Positions 8,216 through 18,200 of a stretch of 64,000 nt of DNA are shown piece by piece. The notes beneath the pieces are model-generated. The model was not told where the DNA came from. It saw nothing but the letters and a program-made list of their open reading frames with translations, and did no database searches. Positions within the stretch are counted from its first letter, which is position 1, and every line of letters starts with the position of its first letter. Origin of the DNA: an uncultured Bryobacterales bacterium (lineage in GTDB: Bacteria; Acidobacteriota; Terriglobia; Bryobacterales; Bryobacteraceae); the NCBI GenBank assembly GCA_937959285.1, contig CALGAR010000063.1, forward strand, positions 60,083 through 124,082. The letters are read 5' to 3'. Both the position numbers and the translations under genes were made by a program.

Positions 8216-9384
8216 GATTTCTTCACACGGCCGACTGGCATGTCGGGCAAAGACTGAGCGGCCTGGGCGGGTCGAGACGCGCCGAACACGAGGCGGTTCT
8301 CGCAGAGATGCTCGATATCGCAGTTCGCGAGAAGGTGGATTGCGTTCTCGTCGCGGGCGACATGTTCCACAACCGGTCGCCGCAGCCCGAGGACGAAGCC
8401 ATTGTCTTCCACTTCTTTGCTGAGCTGTATAGACATCAGATCCCCGCAGTAGCAATTTGCGGCAATCATGAAAACCCTCGCCGCCTTGAGGCATGGCGCC
8501 GAATTTTGACTCCTCTGGGGATCCACTTCTGCCCGCTGCCCGCTCCCCCGGACCAGGGCGGCGTTCTCCGTATCACTGCCAGAAACGAAGAGGCGGCGAT
8601 TGCAGTGCTGCCGCATGTTCCGGAGCGCTACATCGTCGACGCGTGGCGTCTGCTCGATCCTGAAGAAGAGGGATTCAAAGATTACGCGGAGCGTGTTGCG
8701 CGCATGATGAGTGCGCTTGCGGGAAGCTTTACCGGATCGACGGTCAACATCCTGATGGGGCACATGTTTCTGAACGGGGCGGAAACGTCGGGCACCGAAT
8801 GGCAGATTCACGTCAGCCTCCCCTATGCCGTGCCTCCTGCGAGAATTCCCGCCACCGCGCAATATGTCGCGCTCGGACATCTGCATCGTCCGCAGGATGT
8901 CCCGGGCGCGCCAGCGCCGACCCGCTATGCGGGCTCTCCACTCCAGCTTGACTTCGGTGAGGAGCAGCAGCGCAAGAGCGTCACACTTGTGGAGGCCTTT
9001 GCGGGCAAGCCCGCCCACGTTGAGGTGATTCCTCTGACGGCCGGGAGATCGCTACGGACAGTCGAAGGGACTCTCGACGAGCTGAGGAGCCAGGCTGAGT
9101 CATTCGGCAACGACTACCTGCGTGTGTTTGTGAAGCTTCCGCATCCGGTGTCGGGGCTTTTTGAGCAGGTTCGCGAGTTCCTGCCGAACGCAGTGCAGGT
9201 GCGGCCCAAGTATCCCGATCAGCGTGTGGATTCCGAACCGGAGAAGAGCGCTCGACAACAGCGATTGTCTCCGGAAGAGCAGTTTGCAGAGTGGTATCTC
9301 GGGTGCCACACAGTTCCCGCGCCAAAGCCGCTTTTGGAAATGTTCCGCAGCTTGTACGAGGAGGCGTTGCATGCGACCGATTAA
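8212..9384 (+). CDS. sbcD: Exonuclease SbcCD subunit D (Mre11-like)
   Basis: A 390-residue calcineurin-like phosphoesterase close to the usual SbcD length. It shows the metal-binding motifs in order: FLHTADWHVG at the N-terminus, VLVAGDMFHNRSP, VAICGNHENP, MGHMFLNG and LGHLHRPQ. SbcD/Mre11 is the manganese-dependent nuclease subunit that opens hairpins and trims double-strand DNA ends together with the SbcC/Rad50 ATPase. The start overlaps the herA-like stop as ATGA, and the end overlaps the sbcC start by 14 bases. The C-terminal capping region (after about residue 285) is more divergent. Clustering with nurA- and herA-like genes is usual in archaea and uncommon in bacteria. Confidence 0.95.
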   Translation: MRFLHTADWHVGQRLSGLGGSRRAEHEAVLAEMLDIAVREKVDCVLVAGDMFHNRSPQPEDEAIVFHFFAELYRHQIPAVAICGNHENPRRLEAWRRILTPLGIHFCPLPAPPDQGGVLRITARNEEAAIAVLPHVPERYIVDAWRLLDPEEEGFKDYAERVARMMSALAGSFTGSTVNILMGHMFLNGAETSGTEWQIHVSLPYAVPPARIPATAQYVALGHLHRPQDVPGAPAPTRYAGSPLQLDFGEEQQRKSVTLVEAFAGKPAHVEVIPLTAGRSLRTVEGTLDELRSQAESFGNDYLRVFVKLPHPVSGLFEQVREFLPNAVQVRPKYPDQRVDSEPEKSARQQRLSPEEQFAEWYLGCHTVPAPKPLLEMFRSLYEEALHATD

Positions 9385-12220
9385 GCTCATAATGCAGGGA
9401 TTCACGAGCTTCGCGGAGCGCGTGGAGATCGATTTCAGCAATCTGGATCTGTTTGCGATTACGGGGCCGACCGGCTCGGGCAAGACTTCGGTCCTCGATG
9501 CGATGACCTGGGCGCTGTACGGCCGCACGCGTCGGGTCAGCAAAGCCGCCGAGTTGATCAGCCATTCGGCGGACAGAGTCGCCGTGCATCTTGAGTTCCT
9601 GGCTGGAATGCACCGTTACCGCATCACGCGCGTTGCGAAGCGTAGCGGCACCGCCAGACCCGTCCTCGAGAAGTGGCAGGACGGCGGTTGGAGTCCCGAA
9701 GAAGCGTCTGGCGTAAGGGAAACTGAGGAAGCAATCCGCAAGATTGTAGGCCTGGATTTCGAAGCCTTCACAACGGCGGTCATTCTCCCCCAGGGTGAAT
9801 TCGATCGGTTTCTCCGAGGTGATCACAAGGACCGGCGGGAGATCCTGAAGTCGCTGCTCCGGCTGGAAGTGTACGACCGGATGCGCGATCTCGCTCACCG
9901 CCGCCGCGAGGAGAAGGCCGCCAACGAAACGTTCCTGAAGGGCAAGATCGAGAATGAATATGCCGATGCCACTGAAGAGTATGTGAATCAGCGGGAGGCT
10001 GAGCTGCAGCAGCGGGAGAAGGAGTTGGAAGAGACCGCCTCACTGCTTGACGAAGCGCACAAGCTTGGCCAGCTTGCTGGACAAATTGAGGACCAACGGA
10101 CCCGGCTCGCGGAGAAGGAGACCGAGCGGTCGAAGGCGGAGATCGAGTATCTGGAGGCGAGCGAACAGGAGCAGGAGAAAACAGCGGAGGCGAACAGACT
10201 CCGCCAGGAGGACGAGGGTGTCGCGAACGAACACGACAAGCTCGCAATCGATGAACGCCGGGCCAGCGAACTCAGCGTTCTGAGAGCAGAGGCCGATCAG
10301 CTTGATCGGCTGTTTACACGGCAAAACGAGCTGCGGCAGGACCTTCAGCATGGACAGGCAGAGCTTGACGTGCGAAAGACGGAGTTGGAAAAGGTGCGCG
10401 CATTTGCAGGGGCGGCGGAGGCAGTCTGGCGCGAGGCCGAAAAGAAGCACGAGCAGTCGCAAGAGATTCTGGACCAGTTGCGTGCCACTGGTTCTACCGA
10501 TCTGCTAAAACGCCTGGCGGACGACCTGAGCGGCGTGGCAGAGAAGCAGAGACAGGCCGATCAGATCAGCAGTTCCATCCGAGACGCCCACAGCCAACGG
10601 CAGGAGCTCCGCGCAAAGGTTGCTGAACTCACTCCGCGGCGAGAAGCGGCTGAGGCCAATCTGGAGAAAGCAAAGCAGGAACTCGCGGAACTCACGCGCC
10701 ATGCTGTGCACCACGATCTCCGAGCTGGGTTGAAGAAGGGCGAACCGTGTCCCGTCTGTGAGCAGGTTGTTACCGTTCTGCCGAAGATTACCGAAGCCGC
10801 GGAGCTGAAAACTGCACAGAATCGCGTGAAGACATGCGAGGAAGAACTGCGCCGGCTCGAAACGGAGGCCGTGCGCGCCCAAACGGAGCTGGCGAGGCTT
10901 CCGGAGAAGCTCGCCGACCTGGAGAAGCAGCACAGCCAGGCTTCGGCCGAGATTGCCGGCATTCGAGAACGTGTTCATGCGGTGACCGGTGTTCTCGACG
11001 ACAATGCCTGCGCTGAAGTCCTGAATTCCAGGATTGAGAAGATCCGCGCCGCAGAACAGCAGGTCATGCAGGCGCAGGAGAAGGCGAAGAAGGATGCTCA
11101 AGTCCACCAGGATGCCAAGGACGAAGTCGCGCGCCTGGACCGGGACGTGGCAGCGCTGGCCGCAAGCATCGAAGCGTGGAATAAGGAACTTGGCGGGGTG
11201 GCAGCGGAGATTCAGCGGATTCAGCCCGGCGTCGAACGTGCCGGCGGGCGCGCTCAGATTCTTAACGATCTGCAAGCGATCGAGGCGGACCGCAAGCGCA
11301 AGGCGGAGCTTGCCGAGAGAGAGCGGCAGTTGCGGGTCGCCATCGACGAGGCGGAACGGAAGAAAAGCGAGGCGCAGCAGAAGGCGGCAGTGCTCGGCGA
11401 GCGGGTCCGATCGCTTACCGGTGAGATCGGGAAGATCGGGCAATCCCTCGAGAGCCTGGAACAGCAATGGGCGGCCGCGATCTCCGGGCGAGATCTGCCC
11501 GACGGAGAAAGCGAAACGGAACGGGCCGCCGGCTGGCGCAAGCAGCTCCAGCAGGCGTACAACGCACTGCAGCAGATCTGCTCACAGCTCAGGACTGACA
11601 TCGAGGCCACGAAAAAGAAGATTGAGCATCTGTCGGAGCTGCAGGCGCAGCTCGAATCGCTCCGGCAGGAGCGAGAGCTGTACGACCAGATCCACAGCTC
11701 CCTTCGCGCCGACCGATTCATCGATCATCTGCTGAGCCGCGCATATGACGACCTCTGCACCCGCGGATCCGAGCACCTGTTGCGTCTCAGCAGCGAGCGT
11801 TACTGCTTCGTAGCTGGCAAGAACACCTTCAACGTGAGAGACGCCTGGAATGGCGACGCGGAACGTCCGGCAGCAACGTTGAGCGGCGGCGAATCGTTTT
11901 TTGCCTCGCTGGCGCTGGCCCTCGCGCTTTCCGAAAGCGTCGTATCTTTCAGCGCTGACGGATCGCGAGGCGCCCCGCTTGAGGCGCTGTTCCTTGACGA
12001 AGGTGTATCGACGCTCGATCAGGACGAATCTCTTCCGGCCGTGGTCGATGCCTTGATGGGCCTTCAGGCGGGCGAACGAATGATCGGCGTAATCTCGCAT
12101 ATGGAGAATTTCGCAGCCCGCCTGCCTGCCCGGATCGAGATCGTAAAGAATCACGGCCGCAGCACGGTGCGTGTGGAAGACTCCGCTCCCGAGATGCCCG
12201 CCGTCGCCCGATTCACATAA
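9371..12220 (+). CDS. sbcC: Exonuclease SbcCD subunit C (Rad50-like SMC ATPase)
   Basis: A 949-residue protein. The ATG at 9371 is chosen because it begins MRPIKLIMQGFTSF, the typical SbcC N-terminus, and overlaps sbcD by 14 bases; an open frame extends upstream inside sbcD but is not expected to be used. Walker A GPTGSGKTS is at residues 32-40, the Q-loop-like ILPQGEFDRFL follows, then a long coiled coil interrupted in the middle by the zinc-hook CPVC (Cys460 and Cys463), a second coiled coil, the ABC signature LSGGES at 837-842 and Walker B LFLDEGVSTLD with Asp876. It is the ATP-driven tethering and gating partner of SbcD. The order of all catalytic elements is intact, so it should be functional. 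Confidence 0.95.
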   Translation: MRPIKLIMQGFTSFAERVEIDFSNLDLFAITGPTGSGKTSVLDAMTWALYGRTRRVSKAAELISHSADRVAVHLEFLAGMHRYRITRVAKRSGTARPVLEKWQDGGWSPEEASGVRETEEAIRKIVGLDFEAFTTAVILPQGEFDRFLRGDHKDRREILKSLLRLEVYDRMRDLAHRRREEKAANETFLKGKIENEYADATEEYVNQREAELQQREKELEETASLLDEAHKLGQLAGQIEDQRTRLAEKETERSKAEIEYLEASEQEQEKTAEANRLRQEDEGVANEHDKLAIDERRASELSVLRAEADQLDRLFTRQNELRQDLQHGQAELDVRKTELEKVRAFAGAAEAVWREAEKKHEQSQEILDQLRATGSTDLLKRLADDLSGVAEKQRQADQISSSIRDAHSQRQELRAKVAELTPRREAAEANLEKAKQELAELTRHAVHHDLRAGLKKGEPCPVCEQVVTVLPKITEAAELKTAQNRVKTCEEELRRLETEAVRAQTELARLPEKLADLEKQHSQASAEIAGIRERVHAVTGVLDDNACAEVLNSRIEKIRAAEQQVMQAQEKAKKDAQVHQDAKDEVARLDRDVAALAASIEAWNKELGGVAAEIQRIQPGVERAGGRAQILNDLQAIEADRKRKAELAERERQLRVAIDEAERKKSEAQQKAAVLGERVRSLTGEIGKIGQSLESLEQQWAAAISGRDLPDGESETERAAGWRKQLQQAYNALQQICSQLRTDIEATKKKIEHLSELQAQLESLRQERELYDQIHSSLRADRFIDHLLSRAYDDLCTRGSEHLLRLSSERYCFVAGKNTFNVRDAWNGDAERPAATLSGGESFFASLALALALSESVVSFSADGSRGAPLEALFLDEGVSTLDQDESLPAVVDALMGLQAGERMIGVISHMENFAARLPARIEIVKNHGRSTVRVEDSAPEMPAVARFT

Positions 12221-12268
12221 GGCGTACGGCCCCGAATCGTACCGTTATCGCGAAAGAGGACAGTGCAA

Positions 12269-15200
12269 GTGCCGGAAATACCAGAAACAGAAGCTCAGCC
12301 CGGCTCGGGGCTGCAAGTAAGGGCGAGCCTGACAACGAAACTCAATCTCGCTGATTATCAAAATGCCGTTCCCGCGCTGCGCGAACTGACCGTCATTAAC
12401 GACACAGACCTTCCGTACGAACACCTCGTGGTGTCCGTCTCCAGTGATCCGTGTTTCTTCAAACCGCGACGCTGGCAGCTACAGGCGCTCGGTCCGCGGC
12501 AAAGCCGTCAAATCTCCAATCTAGACCTACAACTCGACGGACCGCTTCTTGCACGCCTTAGCGAGGCCGAATCTGCCAGAGTGAAATTCGAGGTGGCATC
12601 GCCCGATTCCGAGGCTACCGTGCTTTGTGCGTATGAGCAAGACGTCGAGCTGCTGCCGAGGAACCATTGGGGCGGTCTTTCGCACTTACCGGAGATGACA
12701 GCGGCTTTCGTCCAGCCCAACGATCCTTCTGTCGATCGGCTGCTAAAGAAGGCTGCACAGCTGCTACGCGAAGGAAACAAAGATCCAGCGCTCAACGGTT
12801 ATGAGTCCGGGCCGAAACACGCGTGGGAGATCCTTTCAGCGATCTGGAACGCGGCTGCGGCGGAGAAGCTGGATTATGCTCTTCCGCCTTCGAGTTTTGA
12901 GCAAACCGGCCAGAAAGTCCGAAGCCCGTCGCAGATCTTCGACTCCGGGCTCGGGACCTGCCTCGACCTTGCGCTGCTGTTCGCAGCGGCGGCGGAGCAA
13001 GCCGGACTGAATCCTCTAGTCATTTTCACCACAGGGCACGCGTTCACCGGATGCTGGCTGCGTCCGGAGCAGTTCGCAACGATCGTCACGGACGACCCAA
13101 GCGATTTGCGCAAGCGCCTCCTGTTGAAGGAACTGGTCGTCTTCGAGACCACCGCTGTGACGCAGCGGTCGGTTCCGCCCTTTTCACGTGCTACTGAAAT
13201 GGGAGCGAGCCTGCTTGAAGAGAGTGCGTCCGCGGATTTTCAGGCGGCAATTGATATTCGCCGCGCAAGAATGCACAAGATTCGCCCGCTTGCCGCACCC
13301 GAACCGGTCACCTTTACGGCGCAACAGACGGTTGCTGCCGCAGCTCCGTCGGCAATTGCCGTGGAGGACGCCCCGGATCTGCCGGAAGATTTGTGGGTCA
13401 CCCCCGCCGAGCCCGACCCGGCTTCGCTCAGTCCTGCCGACCGCATCGAACGCTGGCAGCGAAAGCTGCTCGACCTGTCCCTGAGAAACAGCCTCCTGAA
13501 TTTTCGACGAAGTAAGCGGGCTGTTACATTTGAGGTGCCAGACCCGGGCAAGCTCGAGGATGTTCTGGCAAGTGGTCAGACGCTACGTATCCTTCCGCGC
13601 CCTGAGCTGATGTACGGCGCTGACCCGCGAAGCCGAACTCTGCTCGAAGGCAGGACGCACGAGGATGTCCGCAAACAGCACGCTCTCGAAGGACTCTCAA
13701 AGCGGGAGATTTTCGCAACGGTTGGGCAAGAGGAACTGGAGTCCACACTGGTAAATTTGTATCGGTCCGCGCGCTCGTCCCTAGAGGAGGGAGGTGCGAC
13801 TACGCTTTTCCTCGCCTTAGGGTTTCTGGTCTGGAACCAGCAAGGCAAGGAGCAGAAGTATCGCGCTCCCCTCCTTCTCATTCCGGTTACTCTCAGCCGC
13901 CGGAGTGTGCGATCAAGCTTTACGCTGTCGCTCCACGAGGATGAACCCCAGTTCAATCCGACGCTCATCGAAATGCTTCGCCAGGACTTCCAGCTGGACA
14001 TCGGGATTCCGGAGGGGGAGTTACCGAAGGATGATTCCGGACTCCACGTAGCAGAGATATGGGGCCGCGTTTCCGAAGCAATCAAAGATATCAAGGGCTG
14101 GGAAGTCGTCCCAGATGTGGTACTTTCCACCTTCTCGTTCGCCAAGCACCTGATGTGGAAGGACCTGGTCCACCGAACCGACCAGCTCCGCGAAAACCCG
14201 GTCGTCCGGCACCTCATTGACACGCCCCGTGAGACCTATCGTTCGAATATCGCCTTCGTCGAACCGAAGGATCTGGACAGCAAGTATGATCCTCGAGAAA
14301 CGTTCTGCCCGCTCCCGGCCGATTCCTCACAGCTCGCCGCCGTTATGTCGGCCTCGCGCGGGAAGGACTTTGTCCTGATCGGTCCGCCTGGCACCGGCAA
14401 GAGCCAGACCATTGCCAATCTGATCGCACAGTTGATTGCTGAAGGCAAGCGTGTCCTCTTCGTGGCCGAGAAGATCGCGGCGCTTGAGGTGGTGTACCGC
14501 CGTCTGCGCGAGGCCGGGCTGGATAATTTCTGTCTCGAAATTCACTCTTCCAAAGCGAAGAAGGCATCGGTGCTTGCGGCGCTGGGCGACGCCTGGCGAG
14601 CGCGCGGCCCTGCAGACCCGGAGACCTGGGAACGGGAGGCACTGCGCCTGAAGGCGCTCCGCGACGAACTGAACCGCTACGTTGAGCGTCTGCACCAGCC
14701 GCGGCAGAACGGGTTGACAGTCCACCGCGCCCTGGCGCACGCGATCTCCGGGCACGATGTGCGGGTTGTCGATTTTCTGTGGCCAGATCCCTCTGGGCAT
14801 GACGTTGCTGTTGTGGAAGGATTTCGCCGTACGATTGCGAAGCTGGCGATTCACGCTGAGGCGTTTGGCGCCGAGGAATTGATCCGAACACCGCTGCTGC
14901 CGGTGGGGCAGAAGGAGTGGACTCCGCTGTGGCAAAGCGAGTTCCTTCGGGCGGTGAAGAGAGTGCAGGATGCGGCGGAGAAGGTCGCCGAATGCTACCA
15001 GCGACTGGCGGAATTCTTGGGTGCACCTTTAAAGGCTGAATTAACTGCCCCCGAGCGTGCCGCCCTTGCGGAACTTGCAGCCGTCCTTCCAGCCTGTGTC
15101 GGAACCAAATGGTCATTTACCGCACGCGCTGATCTGGCTCGCCTGATTGCCGAACTGCACGCCGCTTCTGCGGTTGTTAGGGAGCATCGGCTTCTTACAG

Positions 15201-18200
15201 CGCGTATCGGGGAGCCGTGGCCGGATCGCGTAGCGGCGGCCTGCCGCAAAGGGATCCAGCTGCTTCGTGAACGGGAGTCCCTCCGAGGTTCCCTGCCTGC
15301 ACCGTGGCCGCGCATCCTCGTAGACGAACTTGAGCGCGGCATCTCCCTTCTCGAGCAAATGTCCGAAGAGCAGCGGAAGCTTTCTGCTTCCTATGATGCG
15401 ACGCGGGTCGACGCGGCGGCTCTCGAACGAGAGTGGCAGAAGGCGGAGGAATCGTTCCGGCCCATGTCATTCTTTGCAAAGCGGCGGATTCGATCTGCGC
15501 TGGCCGCTGCGGTTACATCGGGCGGACGGCCGGACCCAGCGAACGATCTGCCGGTTCTGTCACGGCTCCAACGGATGCGGGCTGAAGTTGCCTCAATCGA
15601 TTTACGTCTTCTGCCACCGGAGGTCTGGTCAGGGCTCAAAACGAGCGTTGATGCGGCGAAGGCTGCCCTGCGACTTCAGAAGGGCTTGGCGTTGATCCGG
15701 GATGATGTCCGGTGGCAGGCGGAAGGAGTTGAATTGATTGAGGCCGGATTTTGCGGCGCGGCTTTGAAGCAAACGCTCGATTCGATCCAGAAGATAGCAG
15801 CCATCGATTCGGAACTCGATCAACTCGAGTGGCTTTCGGCCGCCACCGAAGGGCTCTGGTCGGCGACGAAGACCAAGATCGACGTGCTCACGGCCGCCCT
15901 CGACTTTTGCGAAGATTGGCGCTCGGGCTCTCTACACCGTGAGCATGATGCCGTAATCCGCGGCGACTGCGGCGAGTCACTGAGGATGCAGTGCAACCTT
16001 CTTCGGGAACGCGCCCGGGTTGAAGCTCGTCTTGCGAATTATTCCTATCTGGAGGGAGAAACGAGCGGTTTGTGGCGCGGTCTCCAAACCGACCTAAACG
16101 AGGTCGCCCGTGCGGCCGAATTCGCGGCGGTGCTGGAACGCACGGTTCCGGCGTTTGTGCACACGGAGAGCAACGCTTCCCTCGTCCGCGCAGCCATCGA
16201 TCGCCTTTGCCGGTCGCAAATCGCCACCCAAGCGGTTCGCGAAGCGTCCGATGCCTTCAGGGGCGCTTTGGCTGAGCTTACGCCTGCAATCTCTGAAATG
16301 GCTTGGCGTGGCTTTTTCGCTGAGTCTGACAAGAGGGCTTTCGAGTCAATTGGGATTGAAGAACTGCGGAATCGTTGTCAAGCGATCTCTGCTGCTGCTC
16401 CCCGACTGCACGGATGGTGCTCCTGGGTGCAGGCTCGCGAAGAAGCCGCCGAAGCGGGACTTAGAGCATTTGTGATCGAGGTGGAAAGTGGCCGGATATC
16501 CCCGGCCCAGCTCAGCCGCGCTTTTGAGGTGAACTACAGCCGTTGGTGGCTGGACCACGTCGTTAGCAGTGATGAGGTGCTCAGGACGTTCGTTTCAGCC
16601 GAGCACGAAAAGCGGATTGCGGATTTTCAAGCGCTTGATGACAGGTACACCGCGCTTACTAGAGATTGGATCCGGGCTCGTCTTTGGGCAGAAACTCCCA
16701 GCATCGATTACCCTCTGCTGAGCCGAGAGTGGGGCATCCTCAAGCAGGAGCTAACAAAGAAGAGACGCCATTTGCCGCTGCGTGAGCTGATGGGGCGCAT
16801 CCCTTCAGTCGTTACGACGCTCACGCCATGCCTGCTAATGAGCCCGCTCTCTGTCGCGCAATACCTGGCTGTCTCGACCGCCACATTCGATGTGGTTGTG
16901 TTTGATGAAGCGTCGCAAATCACTGTGTGGGATGCTATCGGCGCGATGGCGAGAGCAAAGCAGGTCGTTATCGTCGGCGACCCGAAGCAGCTTCCTCCGA
17001 CCAATTTCTTCGACAAGGCGGATGGCGAAGAGAATCTGGGGGATGACGTGCCCGAGGATATGGAGAGTATTCTCGACGAGTGCATCGCTGCGGGTCTGCC
17101 GTCGATGCAGCTATCGTGGCATTACCGCAGCCGGCACGAAAGCCTTATCACGTTCTCCAACCAGCGTTACTATAAAGGCGAGCTCGTCACCTTTCCAGCG
17201 CCCGTGACCACAGACCGTGCTGTCAGCTTCCACTACGTCAACGGTGTGTATCACAGGGGCGGATCCCGCACAAACCCAGAGGAGGCGAAGGCGGTGGTGC
17301 GTGATATCGTCGCACGGCTCAAGTCTCCGGGTTTTGCCGAATCGCGTCTTTCAATCGGAGTTGTCACCTTCAATGCGGAACAGCAGAAGCTCATTGAAGA
17401 CCTGCTGGATGAGGAACGCCGAAACGATCCTTCGATCGAGCCCTATTTTGGCGAGGGACTGCTGGAGCCGGTGTTCGTCAAGAACCTGGAGAACGTCCAG
17501 GGCGACGAGCGGGACGTGATGTACTTCTCTGTGACGTACGGGCCGGACATAACCGGGCGCGTTTCTATGAACTTCGGACCGATGAACCGTGACGGCGGCG
17601 AGCGCAGGCTGAACGTCGCGATCACACGGGCTCGGCGAGAGCTGCGGGTGTTCTCGAGCCTTCGCCCGGAACAGATCGACCAGTCGCGGACTCAGGCGGT
17701 TGGCGTATCCGAACTGAAGTACTTCCTCGAGTTCGCCGAACACGGGCCTCGCGCCTTTGCCGAAATGGAGATGGGCAGCACCTTCGGCTTCGAAAGGCTC
17801 TTCGAGGAGTATGTGGCGGAGGCTCTGCGGTCCCGCGGCTGGGAGATTCACACTCAGGTTGGTGTTTCTGCATTCCGCATCGATCTTGCGGTGGTTCAGC
17901 CTGATGCGCCCGGCATCTATCTGGCTGGCATCGAGTGTGACGGAGCGACTTATCACCGGTCGGCGACTGCGCGGGATCGCGACAAGCTGCGCGAGCAGGT
18001 TCTGCGGAATCTGGGTTGGGAGATTCTGCGTGTCTGGTCGACCGACTGGTGGATCGACCGAGAGAACACGCTGAACCGGCTGGATAGCCAGCTCCGTTCC
18101 CTACTCGCGAAGAGCCGCCAGAACCGGTCAGTCATAGCCGTGCCGGCGCCAGAAGACCCCGATTTGCTGGAAGAAGAGTTGCCTGCGGAAGATGCCGCTG

